A stretch of 64,000 nt of DNA from JBFHIJ01 sp041596515 (GTDB taxonomy: Bacteria; Bacteroidota; Ignavibacteria; Kapaibacteriales; UBA2268). Position numbers and translations under genes: made by a program. Positions 51,988-61,283 of the stretch are shown in pieces. Position 1 is the stretch's first letter. Each line of letters starts with the position of its first letter. The stretch is from contig JBFHIJ010000001.1 of assembly GCA_041596515.1 (NCBI GenBank), positions 62,001 through 126,000 on the forward strand, written 5' to 3'. The notes below the pieces were generated by a model. That model was not told the origin of the DNA, searched no databases, and was given only the letters and a program-made list of their open reading frames with translations.

Positions 51988-53117
51988 CAAAAAATATAAT
52001 AAATATTATTCTCATACTCGCAACTCTATGGGTAGTCCTGTTTTTACCCATAGATTTATCTGCAGCACGTATAAAAGACATAGCTTCGGTAGAGGGTAAC
52101 TCTATCGTGCAAGTAATAGGTTATGGATTGGTAACAGGTTTAAATCAAACCGGTGATAATCAGCAGACCTCATATACTGTGCAGTCTGTGTCTAATATGC
52201 TCAAAAGGTTTGGTCTTACTATCCCGACTAATAACCCAAGAGTGAGAAACGTAGCAGCAGTTATGATAACGGCTAATATCCCTGCCTTTTCAAATCGAGG
52301 TGCAAAAATCGATGTAGTTGTTTCTTCTATCGGAGATGCAACTTCACTGCAGGGCGGGGTATTGCTTATGGCTCCAATTTCAATTAGTGATGGAACTATC
52401 GTCGGCATGGCTCAGGGACCTGTGTCTATTGGTGGTTTTGACTATCGTGCTTTAGGATCTATGGTGAGTAAAAATTCTACTACCACAGGCAGAGTGCCAA
52501 ACGGTTTGCTACTTGAAAAGCAGATGGATAGTGAGGTGATAACTGACCAGCAGGTGAATATTAGCCTCAAAGAACCTGATTTTACTACTGCTATTATTAT
52601 AGCAAATGCTATTAATAATGCGGTTATAGCAGGCTTAGATCCGGATGCTGCAAAGGTAATTGACCCGGGGACAGTGCAAGTGCAACTACCTGATGGACAA
52701 GATGTTACAGAATCTATGAGAACCATAGCTGCAATAGAAACAATAAATAATATTCAGTCAGATCCTATAGCAAGAGTAGTAATAAACGAAAGGACTGGCA
52801 CAGTAGTTGTCGGAGGTAATGTAGAGCTTTTACCAGCAACTATTGCTCACGGTGGTTTGGAAATTACGATAGAGAAACAAGTGCTCGTGCCTCAGCCGGC
52901 ACCATTTACTATCCGACCTCCACAACCGGCAGAAACAGCAGAAATATCTGCTAATGAAGAAGTGAAGAAAGCAATAGCTATAGATGGAGTAGGTGCTAAT
53001 GTGCAAGATATGTCTAACGCTCTTAACTTACTTGAAGTAAGACCAAGAGACTTAATTGCAATATTCCAGGCACTGAAAGAAGCTGGTGCATTGCAAGGTG
53101 AACTAATAATACAATAG
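51984..53117 (+). CDS. flgI: Flagellar P-ring protein FlgI
   Basis: 377 aa with a signal peptide ending near LSAAR. The start is TTG overlapping the flgH stop (TTGA); no ATG lies near. Family lines: IKDIASVEGNSIVQVIGYGLVTGLNQTGD, TNNPRVRNVAAVMITANIPAF, GQDVTESMRTIAAIETINNI and the closing PRDLIAIFQALKEAGALQGELIIQ. FlgI forms the P-ring around the rod, in peptidoglycan. FlgA at 50681 is its chaperone. Confidence 0.95.
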   Translation: MTKNIINIILILATLWVVLFLPIDLSAARIKDIASVEGNSIVQVIGYGLVTGLNQTGDNQQTSYTVQSVSNMLKRFGLTIPTNNPRVRNVAAVMITANIPAFSNRGAKIDVVVSSIGDATSLQGGVLLMAPISISDGTIVGMAQGPVSIGGFDYRALGSMVSKNSTTTGRVPNGLLLEKQMDSEVITDQQVNISLKEPDFTTAIIIANAINNAVIAGLDPDAAKVIDPGTVQVQLPDGQDVTESMRTIAAIETINNIQSDPIARVVINERTGTVVVGGNVELLPATIAHGGLEITIEKQVLVPQPAPFTIRPPQPAETAEISANEEVKKAIAIDGVGANVQDMSNALNLLEVRPRDLIAIFQALKEAGALQGELIIQ

Positions 53118-53121
53118 CAAT

Positions 53122-54003
53122 ATGAATATTTCAGATTTAAATAGTGTTTCTAATAACGAATCTCTCTTCAAGTCTAAGTTAGATCAACTTAGTGGTGTGC
53201 AAACACTTTCTGTAAAAAGAGATTTGTCTCTCGAAGAAAGAGCTCAATATGAAAAAGCTGCTCGTGGCTTTGAGTCTATGTTTGTAAATATGCTTATCAA
53301 GCAGATGAAAAGCTCTATGCTCGAGGAAAAGAAAGAAGAAAACACATTTGGAGCTGATACATTAGGAAGCTATACAGATATGCTCCTTTCTGATGATATT
53401 TCTAAAACAGGAAAGGGAATCGGAATAGCGGAAATGATATTTAAACAGATGACCGGAGGCAATGAAATCAGTAATATAACCAGCTCAGTAGAGGGATATT
53501 CTGATTTGACGAGACAAAGCTCACTACCGGTATTTGATAAAAGTAAATTGCAAGAAAAAGTTTCTGAAGCAGCATCTTCAATAAATGCTAATTCATTGAC
53601 TGATAGAATTGAACAATATATGCCTATAATTCAAGACGCTGCAGAAAAATACGGAATTCCAGAAAACCTGATTAAAAGTGTAATCAGAACTGAATCTGCC
53701 GGGAAACATGATGCCATTTCTCCTGTAGGAGCAAAAGGCCTAATGCAGCTAATGGATGGCACAGCAGGCGACATGGGAGTCTCTGATTCCTTAGATCCTG
53801 AGCAAAATATAATGGGTGGAACTAAATATCTAAAGTTTTTGATGGATAGATTTGACAACGACACAGAAACAGCCTTAGCTGCCTATAATGCAGGTCCGGG
53901 CAATGTAGATAAATATGGTGGTGTACCGCCATTTAATGAAACTCAAAATTATATTAAAAAAGTGCTTAACTATTTAGGCAAATACGACGAAAACCTAAAG
54001 TAG
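53122..54003 (+). CDS. flgJ: Rod-capping protein FlgJ with a lytic transglycosylase domain
   Basis: 293 aa. The N-terminal rod-binding domain (ARGFESMFVNMLIKQMKSSM... FGADTLGSYTDMLLSDDISKTGKGIGIAEMIFKQM) is followed by a family 1 lytic transglycosylase domain at about 165-290, with catalytic E191 in RTESAGKHD, GLMQLM, and AALAAYNAGPG-like TALAAYNAGPGNVDKYGG. Most proteobacterial FlgJ proteins carry a glucosaminidase (GH73) instead. It would open peptidoglycan for the rod. Confidence 0.9.
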   Translation: MNISDLNSVSNNESLFKSKLDQLSGVQTLSVKRDLSLEERAQYEKAARGFESMFVNMLIKQMKSSMLEEKKEENTFGADTLGSYTDMLLSDDISKTGKGIGIAEMIFKQMTGGNEISNITSSVEGYSDLTRQSSLPVFDKSKLQEKVSEAASSINANSLTDRIEQYMPIIQDAAEKYGIPENLIKSVIRTESAGKHDAISPVGAKGLMQLMDGTAGDMGVSDSLDPEQNIMGGTKYLKFLMDRFDNDTETALAAYNAGPGNVDKYGGVPPFNETQNYIKKVLNYLGKYDENLK

Positions 54004-54012
54004 GAGTAAAGT

Positions 54013-54450
54013 ATGCTGACACAACTATTTACATATTTGAAATTTGAGCAGCAGTTACTCGAGCAACTGATTACTTTTGCCGAAGAGCAACAGAGGGCAT
54101 TAGTAAAAATAGATATAGAAAAAGTATTCAGTATATCTGAGTTGCAAAATGAAGCTTTACAGTCACTTAGAAACGCAGAAAACCAAAGAATCAAACTGCT
54201 GATGAATTGGCTAAAAGTTTCCAGACCTTCTGCAATGAGACTTAAGATGTCTGATCTTGAACAATATTTTCAAGGTACAGAACTTAAAGAGATAACTGCT
54301 ATAAAAGATTATATGCAGATATTGACTGAAAAATTGAAAAAATTGAATATGGATAATAGGATTTTATCCAATAGAGCAAAACGAAGCTTCGCTGAATTTT
54401 TGGAAGTGTTCAGGGAGCAAAACAAGCATGTATGCAATGTCACAGTCTAA
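54013..54450 (+). CDS. flgN: FlgN-like flagellar chaperone
   Basis: 145 aa, all-helical: LFTYLKFEQQLLEQLITFAEEQQRALVKIDIEKVFSISELQNEALQSLRNAENQR matches the FlgN family pattern. FlgN is an export chaperone for hook-filament junction proteins FlgK and FlgL, which are encoded just downstream. It follows flgJ by nine bases. Confidence is limited because helical chaperones diverge quickly. Confidence 0.7.
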   Translation: MLTQLFTYLKFEQQLLEQLITFAEEQQRALVKIDIEKVFSISELQNEALQSLRNAENQRIKLLMNWLKVSRPSAMRLKMSDLEQYFQGTELKEITAIKDYMQILTEKLKKLNMDNRILSNRAKRSFAEFLEVFREQNKHVCNVTV

Positions 54451-54481
54451 AGGACTAACGAGACCAGTACAAGGAGGTACT

Positions 54482-54835
54482 ATGAGTTCGCCAAAAAGTA
54501 TTACTAGCACTAACGTATGGCAAATGACGGATTTATTTGTACGTTCGATCAATGAACTTACAAACAGTATCCCAACTTCTGAGATTTATGGAGTAAAAGT
54601 TAGATTAAACGAATGTGCTAACTCTGTTCCAAAAAGTCTTGAAGAAGGTTTGAAACAAAGTAAGAGAATAGAAAGAATTCGCTCTCTTATCAAAGCCACA
54701 GGCTTTTTAGATGAGTGCAAAGATTATTTGGCTCTTATTAATAAATTGAAATATTCTGATACTAATCATTTATTGACAATGGCTGAAGAAATTTCTCAAG
54801 TGATTAAACAACATCAGTTTACAGGTATCAATTAA
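54482..54835 (+). CDS. Four-helix-bundle protein, S23/bAvd-like
   Basis: 117 aa from ATG 54482, chosen because AAGGAGG lies just upstream (54471-54477); an earlier ATG at 54428 lies inside flgN. It resembles the four-helix-bundle family (23S rRNA intervening-sequence protein, accessory variability determinant): W-Q-M at the first helix, PTSEIYGVKVRLNECANSVPKSLEEGL in the middle, ATGFLDECKDYLALINKLKY after. In other genomes this family is free-standing or linked to retroelements. Here it sits between flgN and flgK, and could be a chaperone or regulator of filament export. Confidence 0.65.
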   Translation: MSSPKSITSTNVWQMTDLFVRSINELTNSIPTSEIYGVKVRLNECANSVPKSLEEGLKQSKRIERIRSLIKATGFLDECKDYLALINKLKYSDTNHLLTMAEEISQVIKQHQFTGIN

Positions 54836-54875
54836 GTTTGAGATGCCAGGACGGCACTAAAACGAAAGGATTTCT

Positions 54876-56318
54876 ATGGGTAGCTTTTCTTCATTAGAGA
54901 TAGGCAAAAGGGCACTGCTTGCTCAAAAGTTTGGGTTGGATGTTACAAGTAATAACATAGCCAACGTAAACACTGTGGGGTATTCTCGCAGGCAGGCATT
55001 GATGTCTGAAACTACTCCTGTTAATATCAGCGGTCAGTTTTTAGGTACCGGAGTTTTAACAGATAACTTGCGTTCATTTAGAAGCGAAATGCAAGATAGA
55101 GAAATCCGTAATAACACCTCCAGAAATTCTGGCTACGCCTTACAAGAGACATTGCTGACTAGATTAGAATCAATACTCGCTGAGCCTTCAGATAATGGGC
55201 TGAGCGAGCTTACTACTTCCTTTCTTAATACCTTTGACGAAATTTCTACCAATCCTCATGATACAGCTCTGAGAGATCACCTATTAGATGCAGGTAAGCA
55301 GCTTACAGATAGATTCAATCTGACAGCGAAACAACTTATAGATATGCGTGATGATATTCGTACAAATATTGAATCAGACGTTTCTAATATCAACCATTTA
55401 CTGAAAGATATTTCAGATTTAAATCGTTCCATAGGTTTAAGTAAAGCTGAAACAAGCATCGAAGCGCAAACCTATGTAGACGAGAGAGAATTTAAGCTTG
55501 AAGCTCTTTCTAAATTTGCCAGTATAAACCTGGGAACAAATGATAATGGTTCAGTGAATGTTTTTATGAATGGTATAAATGTTATCACAGATACTTCTTT
55601 TAGCGAATTAAAAGCGCAAGAGACATTAAATTCTGCAACAGGTGAGCGAACGATTACTATGCTTAAAACAGATTTAGATGGCAACTATCCGGAAACATTG
55701 AATTTGCAAAATGGAGAGTTAGCTACAAAACTTGATCTATATAATGAAACACTTGATGATAATGACAGTAGCACAGGTTACTCTGTCGCTAAAAAATTAG
55801 ATGTTTTTGCAAATGGTATCGTTCAGCAGGTAAATGCTTTAATGAATGTCGGATATGGTCTTAATGATACAGGCACCACGCCACCAGGAAGAAATTTCTT
55901 TGGACCGATAGTTGGTTCAGCAAAAGCAATTAATATAAAAGTTTCAGATGATGTTTGGAACAAACCGGATGATATTCCTTTATCTGATGTAGCTGGAGAA
56001 GATGGTAATAACAGCATTGCATTAAAAATTGCTCGTCTGAGCTCAAACGAAAATTTTATAGGTGATAGCACCGCCACAGAATTCTATGCCAGCCTTCTTA
56101 ATAAAATTGGGAATATGGGAAAAGAAGCTATAAGTGGAAAAACTACAACTGACTTGGTTGCACAGCAGTTAGAGACTCAGAGAGAATCTATTTTGGGAGT
56201 CAATTTGGATGAAGAAGCTATTTCTTTAGTCAAATTTCAAAAAGCATTTGAGGCTTCATCTCGTATCGTCAACGTTTCTGATGAAATATTATCTACCATA
56301 GTAAATTTAGGAAGATAG
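54876..56318 (+). CDS. flgK: Flagellar hook-associated protein FlgK
   Basis: 480 aa. N-terminus FSSLEIGKRALLAQKFGLDVTSNNIANVNTVGYSRRQALMSE and C-terminus DEEAISLVKFQKAFEASSRIVNVSDEILSTIVNLGR are the conserved ends of HAP1. Central part is variable. It forms the first hook-filament junction ring; export is helped by FlgN encoded upstream. Followed by flgL 13 bp later. Confidence 0.95.
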   Translation: MGSFSSLEIGKRALLAQKFGLDVTSNNIANVNTVGYSRRQALMSETTPVNISGQFLGTGVLTDNLRSFRSEMQDREIRNNTSRNSGYALQETLLTRLESILAEPSDNGLSELTTSFLNTFDEISTNPHDTALRDHLLDAGKQLTDRFNLTAKQLIDMRDDIRTNIESDVSNINHLLKDISDLNRSIGLSKAETSIEAQTYVDEREFKLEALSKFASINLGTNDNGSVNVFMNGINVITDTSFSELKAQETLNSATGERTITMLKTDLDGNYPETLNLQNGELATKLDLYNETLDDNDSSTGYSVAKKLDVFANGIVQQVNALMNVGYGLNDTGTTPPGRNFFGPIVGSAKAINIKVSDDVWNKPDDIPLSDVAGEDGNNSIALKIARLSSNENFIGDSTATEFYASLLNKIGNMGKEAISGKTTTDLVAQQLETQRESILGVNLDEEAISLVKFQKAFEASSRIVNVSDEILSTIVNLGR

Positions 56319-56331
56319 AGGAGGATTACAA

Positions 56332-57327
56332 ATGAGAGTGACTACTAATTCTTCGTATATCGGTTTTAGTAATAACATAAGTAGAGTCCAAGAAGAAAAA
56401 TATCGTGCTGAGATTCAGACTTCTACCGGACAAAGACTAATTACTATGGCTGACGACCCTGAAGCTATGATTGATATTAAAAAGCTAAGCAATCGCATTT
56501 CAGAAAACACGCAGTATATAAGTGTCAATGAAAAAGCTATTGGTGAGCTTTATGCTGTGGATGAATCAATTACTGCAATCTCTGATAATTTGAATAGCAT
56601 TCGCGATTTGGCAGTAGATGGTTCAAAAACTGGTAACCTTGGTAATTTGCAGACTCTTGGTATTTATATGCGAGGCTTATTAGATGATATAGTAAAAGAG
56701 TCAAATGCTGAATTCAACGGAAACTACTTATTTTCAGGCAATAAAACTACTCCTGAATCTTTGGATAAAACGCCTCTTGCAGCAAACAATATGCCTTATG
56801 AAATAGTAGAAGGGGAGCCTACGGAAGACAATCCATCAGGGCTTGCTGTTGTATTTAAAGGTAATTTTAAAGCTCGAATGATGAATAAAGACGTGCAAAC
56901 ACAAGAGCAGGTAAATACTACTTCTGAAAAAATGTTTGGTGCCGATGGTACTGAGATGTTTGATTCTATTATTAATCTTTATAATCTCTTTGCTTATAAT
57001 GAAAATGGTGACCTAAGGGAAAAATCTGATACTTTTAACAAGGCAGATATAGGTATGCTAAATCAGTACCAGCGAGAAATTGCAGAGTTTAACGAACAAA
57101 TAATTGATCAAGGCGGACGAAACGGTTCTAAAATAAATCGCATAGACCAAGGTATGGCTCTTTTAAAAGAAGAAAATACGAGGCTGAACGCATTTAAGTC
57201 AGAGTCAAATGATACTGATATAGCTGAAGCTACTATCAATCTGAAAAAAAATGAAATTGCTCTCCAATACGCCTTACAAATAGGAGCTAAAATTTCTCAA
57301 AATACTTTATTTGATTTTCTCGGATAA
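56332..57327 (+). CDS. flgL: Flagellar hook-filament junction protein FlgL
   Basis: 331 aa. The start RVTTNSSYIGFSNNISRVQEEKYRAEIQTSTGQRLITMADDPEAMIDIKKL and the end DTDIAEATINLKKNEIALQYALQIGAKISQNTLFDFLG are the conserved flagellin-like ends of HAP3. It forms the second junction layer. GAGGAG before ATG 56332 is a good ribosome site. The filament protein flagellin itself is not in the window. Confidence 0.92.
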   Translation: MRVTTNSSYIGFSNNISRVQEEKYRAEIQTSTGQRLITMADDPEAMIDIKKLSNRISENTQYISVNEKAIGELYAVDESITAISDNLNSIRDLAVDGSKTGNLGNLQTLGIYMRGLLDDIVKESNAEFNGNYLFSGNKTTPESLDKTPLAANNMPYEIVEGEPTEDNPSGLAVVFKGNFKARMMNKDVQTQEQVNTTSEKMFGADGTEMFDSIINLYNLFAYNENGDLREKSDTFNKADIGMLNQYQREIAEFNEQIIDQGGRNGSKINRIDQGMALLKEENTRLNAFKSESNDTDIAEATINLKKNEIALQYALQIGAKISQNTLFDFLG

Positions 57328-57345
57328 TACAGATAAATTGCCAAT

Positions 57346-58173
57346 ATGAAAATAAGCACAATAGTAGGTGTTATCGTCGGATTTTTGGCGATATTTGGAG
57401 GTTACTTATGGGAAGGTGGAACTTTTGATTCACTTTTCATGTTGCCTGCTATGCTTATTGTATTTGGAGGCACTCTTGCAGCAGGAACTGCTGCCACATC
57501 TTTTGAGCAAATATTTAGAATTCCAATCCTGTTCAAAATTGCTTTCCTACCTCCACGGTATGACTTAGAAGCAATTATTAATCAAATTGTACTATTTTCA
57601 GGTATTGCTCGCCGTGAAGGTATCATGGCTCTTGAAGACAGGTTAGATCAGGTTAAACACCCATACCTGAAAAAGCTATTCGAAATCAGCATAGACGGAA
57701 CTGATCCCGATACTCTGCAGACCATAGTCGAAAATGAGATTCAATATATCACTGAAAGGCATGAGCAAAACATAGGTCTCTTTGTTAAACTCGGAGGCTA
57801 TAGCCCTACGATGGGTATAATAGGTACTGTGATGGGACTTATTGCTACCTTGGCAGCCGCTGGTGAAGACGTTACTGAACTTGTTCGACATATCTCCTCT
57901 GCATTCATTGCTACTATGTGGGGTATCCTAATGGCAAATATAGTATGGTTGCCGGTAGGAGATAAACTACGTAGAGTCCATGAGGATGAAATGTATATCA
58001 TGCAAGTTATGCTCGAAGGTGTGCATTCTGTGCAACTCGGAGAAACCCCATCTATAATCAGAAATAAACTGATTTGTGCTTTCCCACTTACCACTCAGCA
58101 AAAACTTCTTAAAGGAAATATGGAGATGCTTCGTCAACAAACATCTACTAAAGAAGAAGAAAAAACTGATTAA
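57346..58173 (+). CDS. motA: Flagellar motor stator protein MotA
   Basis: 275 aa with four membrane segments. The conserved MotA lines are present: VGVIVGFLAIFGGYLWEGG, PAMLIVFGGTLAA, the cytoplasmic loop RREGIMALEDRLDQV, and GYSPTMGIIGTVMGLIATLAAAGE. It forms the ion channel of the stator with MotB. The usual following motB is absent; the next gene encodes a small barrel protein, so motB must be elsewhere. Confidence 0.9.
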   Translation: MKISTIVGVIVGFLAIFGGYLWEGGTFDSLFMLPAMLIVFGGTLAAGTAATSFEQIFRIPILFKIAFLPPRYDLEAIINQIVLFSGIARREGIMALEDRLDQVKHPYLKKLFEISIDGTDPDTLQTIVENEIQYITERHEQNIGLFVKLGGYSPTMGIIGTVMGLIATLAAAGEDVTELVRHISSAFIATMWGILMANIVWLPVGDKLRRVHEDEMYIMQVMLEGVHSVQLGETPSIIRNKLICAFPLTTQQKLLKGNMEMLRQQTSTKEEEKTD

Positions 58174-58191
58174 TCTATAGAGAAAACGAAC

Positions 58192-58710
58192 ATGAAGAAA
58201 CTAATATTAGGTTTGGTAATTTGCATTGCCTCTTTATCAACTCCTCTGAAAGCTGCGTATGACAATGTAATTTCAGCGAATCCATTTACGCTGATTAATT
58301 GGGGTAGATTTAATGTTACTTTTGAGCATAAAATCGATAAACTTAACTCATTTACCGTTTTTATTGAGTCCTATAATACCAAATATTATAATAATTGGAC
58401 CGGTTATGGAATCGGCGGTTCGTATCGATGGTATATTTCTCCTTTCAATGATAACAAACGAAGCCTTGAAGGCTTTTCATTTGGACCTTTAGCAGTGCTG
58501 TCATTTTGGGAAAGCAAATACAGTGATAAATACAAATATAATTACTCCGGCCAGAGTCTCTCTATAGGTGGTGAAGCGGCATATAAGTGGGTGTGGGGTG
58601 GTTTTGCATTAGAGCCATCGCTAATCCTTATGTTAGATGCTTTAACTGTTGATCATAGAGATGATAAGAATCATCTATCATGGAATGTAAAAATTGGTTA
58701 TGCATGGTGA
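58192..58710 (+). CDS. Small outer-membrane beta-barrel protein
   Basis: 172 aa with a signal peptide (residues 1-20, end near LKAAY). The rest is aromatic-rich beta strands (YGIGGSYRWYIS, LSIGGEAAYKWVWGGFALEPSL) ending in aromatic W, as in eight-stranded barrels; similar to DUF3575-like proteins. It ends the flagellar operon 18 bp after motA and stops just before a strong terminator. Function unknown. Confidence 0.65.
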   Translation: MKKLILGLVICIASLSTPLKAAYDNVISANPFTLINWGRFNVTFEHKIDKLNSFTVFIESYNTKYYNNWTGYGIGGSYRWYISPFNDNKRSLEGFSFGPLAVLSFWESKYSDKYKYNYSGQSLSIGGEAAYKWVWGGFALEPSLILMLDALTVDHRDDKNHLSWNVKIGYAW

Positions 58711-58736
58711 TTATCAAGACCAAACAGAATTATAAT

Positions 58737-58771
58737 AAAGCCCTTCAGTACATTGTGTATTGAAGGGCTTT
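58737..58771 (+). terminator. Terminator of the flagellar operon
   Basis: A 16-bp stem (AAAGCCCTTCAGTACA with TGTATTGAAGGGCTTT, one wobble) with a 3-nt loop, followed by TTT. Strong rho-independent terminator after the last gene of the operon. Confidence 0.9.
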
Positions 58772-58907
58772 TTTGGGTGTATGATTTGCTTCATACCAGC
58801 ACAAAATTGTATATAAAAAAACATACTTCTTTAGTCTCTGCAATCCAATACAATATTTTTCGTATTTTTGAAGGAGTTTAAAAATACTTAAGTTGGATAG
58901 ATATAAT

Positions 58908-60998
58908 ATGACTAATCATACCAAAACTAATAGATTGATAAATGAGAAAAGCCCTTATTTACTTCAACATGCCTATAATCCTGTGGATTGGTTTCCATGG
59001 GGGCAGGAAGCCTTCGCTGCTGCTAAGGAGCAAAACAAACCTATTTTTCTTTCCATAGGTTATTCTACTTGCCACTGGTGCCACGTTATGGAACACGAAT
59101 CCTTTGAGGATGTTGAAATAGCTGAAATGATGAATGAGGCTTTTATCAATATCAAAGTCGATAGAGAAGAGCGTCCTGATATAGATGCAGTTTATATGCA
59201 GGTATGTCAAATGATGACCGGCACCGGAGGCTGGCCTATGACTATAATCATGACTCCGGAGCAGAAGCCGTTTTTTGCAGGCACTTACTTTCCTAAACAA
59301 TCTGTGATGAACAGAATAGGGATGATGGAGCTACTTCCTAAAGTTGCTTTAGCTTGGATGGAGCAACAGAAGAATATTGAATTAAATGCAGAAGATTTGA
59401 TAAAAAAAATGGAAAGCATGGATGCACAAGAAAATGTAATCCCGCTAAACAAAAAGACTTTAGATAGAGCTTTTGACGGAATTGATAATCTTTTTGATCC
59501 TAAGCATGCTGGGTTTGGTATTAAACCAAAATTCCCCGTTCCTCATAACATTTTATATAGTTTGAGACATAATCGTAGCACTGAGAACGAGACAGCTCTT
59601 AAAATTGCTAAAGAGTCGCTCGACAGAATGGCGAAGGGTGGAATTTATGATCACCTCGGAGGTGGCTTTGCCCGTTACTCTACTGATAGGGAATGGTTAG
59701 TGCCTCATTTCGAAAAAATGCTTTACGATCAGGCTATGCTTACTCATGCGTATTTGGAAGCTTATCTGGTTACTAAGGATGAAAACTATAAGAGAATTGT
59801 AGCAGAAACTCTAAATTATGTAATAAGGGATATGACTGCAGCTGAGGGTGGATTTTACTGTGCTGAGGATGCAGACAGTGAGGGAGTTGAAGGTAAATTT
59901 TATATTTGGGAATATGCAGAAATTAACACTCTGCTCGAAGACAAAGCAAAATATTTCTTTGATGTATTCAACATCAAAGAAGAAGGTAACTACGAAGATG
60001 CTTCTGGGCACATGCCTGAAAAAGGAAATATACTTCACATTACTGACAGTTTAAAAGTCGTAGCAGAAAAGTATAAAATTGAAGAAGCAGAATTAGGTCG
60101 CATTGTTTCCGAATGTAAAAAAATACTATTTGAAGCAAGGGAAAAACGTGTTCGTCCTGGTTTAGATGACAAAATATTGATGGACTGGAATGGTCTAATG
60201 ATTTCAGCATTTGCAAAAGCCGGATTTATATTAAAAAATTCGGACTATATAGCAACTGCAGAAAAAGCCTATAAATTTATTACGGAACAGCTGCGAACTA
60301 ATCAAGGAATGCTTCACAGGTATGCGAAAGGTGAAGCTGCTATTGATGCTATGCTCGATGACTACGCCTTCTTGACATGGGGAGCTTTAGAGCTTTACAC
60401 TGCCACTTTTAAACATCAATATATCAGAGATGCAATAGAAATGTCAACGGAGCTGGAAACCCACTTTGAAGATAATGAACAGGGTGGTTTTTATAATACT
60501 TCTAATATTGGTGAACAGCTTATCCATAGAAAAAAAGAACTATACGATGGAGCGGTTCCATCAGGAAACTCAGTTGCACTGATGAATTTAGTACGATTGT
60601 CAAAATTGACAGGCAACACAGACTATGACATGACCGCTCAAAAACTAATAGATTTCTTTTCAGGAAAAGTTGATTCATATCCTTCTATATATGCCTTTTT
60701 CGAATGTGCATTAGACTATATCTACAATCCTGCTGTAGAAATCGTAATTACTTCAAAAGATAAACCTCAGGATAGTGAGTTTGTTGATTCTTTAAGAAAT
60801 ATATATATGCCTACTGTCGCAATCATTTATAAACAAAATGATACGATGGATTTATATGCTTCTTACCTCAAAAATATGCCAATAAATAAAGGTGAAACTA
60901 CCGTATATGTATGCAAAAACTATGCGTGCCAAATGCCGGTAAACACCGTGGATGATATGAAAAATCTGCTTGTAATGTCAGAAATGCAAAAAGATTAG
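58908..60998 (+). CDS. Thioredoxin-domain protein, YyaL/SPATA20 family
   Basis: 696 aa from ATG 58908 (a TTG start at 58893 is possible). N-terminal thioredoxin-like domain DUF255 (YLLQHAYNPVDWFPWGQEAFAAA, STCHWCHVM with the redox pair CHWC) followed by an (alpha/alpha)6 barrel resembling glycoside epimerases (GGGFARYSTDREWLVPHFEKMLYDQ). This large family, in bacteria and humans, has no settled function. It stands alone behind a terminator and before another. Confidence 0.9.
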   Translation: MTNHTKTNRLINEKSPYLLQHAYNPVDWFPWGQEAFAAAKEQNKPIFLSIGYSTCHWCHVMEHESFEDVEIAEMMNEAFINIKVDREERPDIDAVYMQVCQMMTGTGGWPMTIIMTPEQKPFFAGTYFPKQSVMNRIGMMELLPKVALAWMEQQKNIELNAEDLIKKMESMDAQENVIPLNKKTLDRAFDGIDNLFDPKHAGFGIKPKFPVPHNILYSLRHNRSTENETALKIAKESLDRMAKGGIYDHLGGGFARYSTDREWLVPHFEKMLYDQAMLTHAYLEAYLVTKDENYKRIVAETLNYVIRDMTAAEGGFYCAEDADSEGVEGKFYIWEYAEINTLLEDKAKYFFDVFNIKEEGNYEDASGHMPEKGNILHITDSLKVVAEKYKIEEAELGRIVSECKKILFEAREKRVRPGLDDKILMDWNGLMISAFAKAGFILKNSDYIATAEKAYKFITEQLRTNQGMLHRYAKGEAAIDAMLDDYAFLTWGALELYTATFKHQYIRDAIEMSTELETHFEDNEQGGFYNTSNIGEQLIHRKKELYDGAVPSGNSVALMNLVRLSKLTGNTDYDMTAQKLIDFFSGKVDSYPSIYAFFECALDYIYNPAVEIVITSKDKPQDSEFVDSLRNIYMPTVAIIYKQNDTMDLYASYLKNMPINKGETTVYVCKNYACQMPVNTVDDMKNLLVMSEMQKD

Positions 60999-61027
60999 AT
61001 TGACTTTCATAAGTACGAACAAACTAT

Positions 61028-61066
61028 AAAACTCTGTCTGTTTCCTATAAGAATAGACAGAGTTTT
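61028..61066 (+). terminator. Terminator after the YyaL-type gene
   Basis: Perfect 12-bp stem AAAACTCTGTCT/AGACAGAGTTTT with a 15-nt loop, followed by CTTTAAAAT. Confidence 0.8.
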
Positions 61067-61209
61067 CTTTAAAATCGCCAACTTAAACCTATATTGACAT
61101 ATCACACAATAATAATTTCAATCTGATATTCCAATAGAAAGAATGCTTGTTTTTTTACATTTTTCTCTATTCGTTCCCATATTTATAAATATTATATAAC
61201 ACTAAAATA

Positions 61210-61240
61210 TTGCAATTATAATTTTATATATGTATATTTA
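61210..61240 (+). promoter_or_regulatory. Probable promoter (TTG-N20-TATATTTA)
   Basis: Same layout as the promoters of ffs copies and tRNA-Arg, with the last base of the -7 element A instead of G. The start codon of the outer-membrane protein gene lies 44 bp downstream. Confidence 0.45.
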
Positions 61241-61283
61241 CAAATAATCGTAACGTAATATTTATAAATAATTCAAAAAAGAT

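Larger units (their letters stand above)
60999..61283. other. Intergenic region
   Basis: 285 bp. A terminator at 61028-61066 closes the YyaL-type gene; the rest is AT-rich. Just before the next gene, TTG at 61210-61212 and TATATTTA at 61233-61240, spacer 20 bp, form a promoter with one mismatch in the -7 box. Confidence 0.5.
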
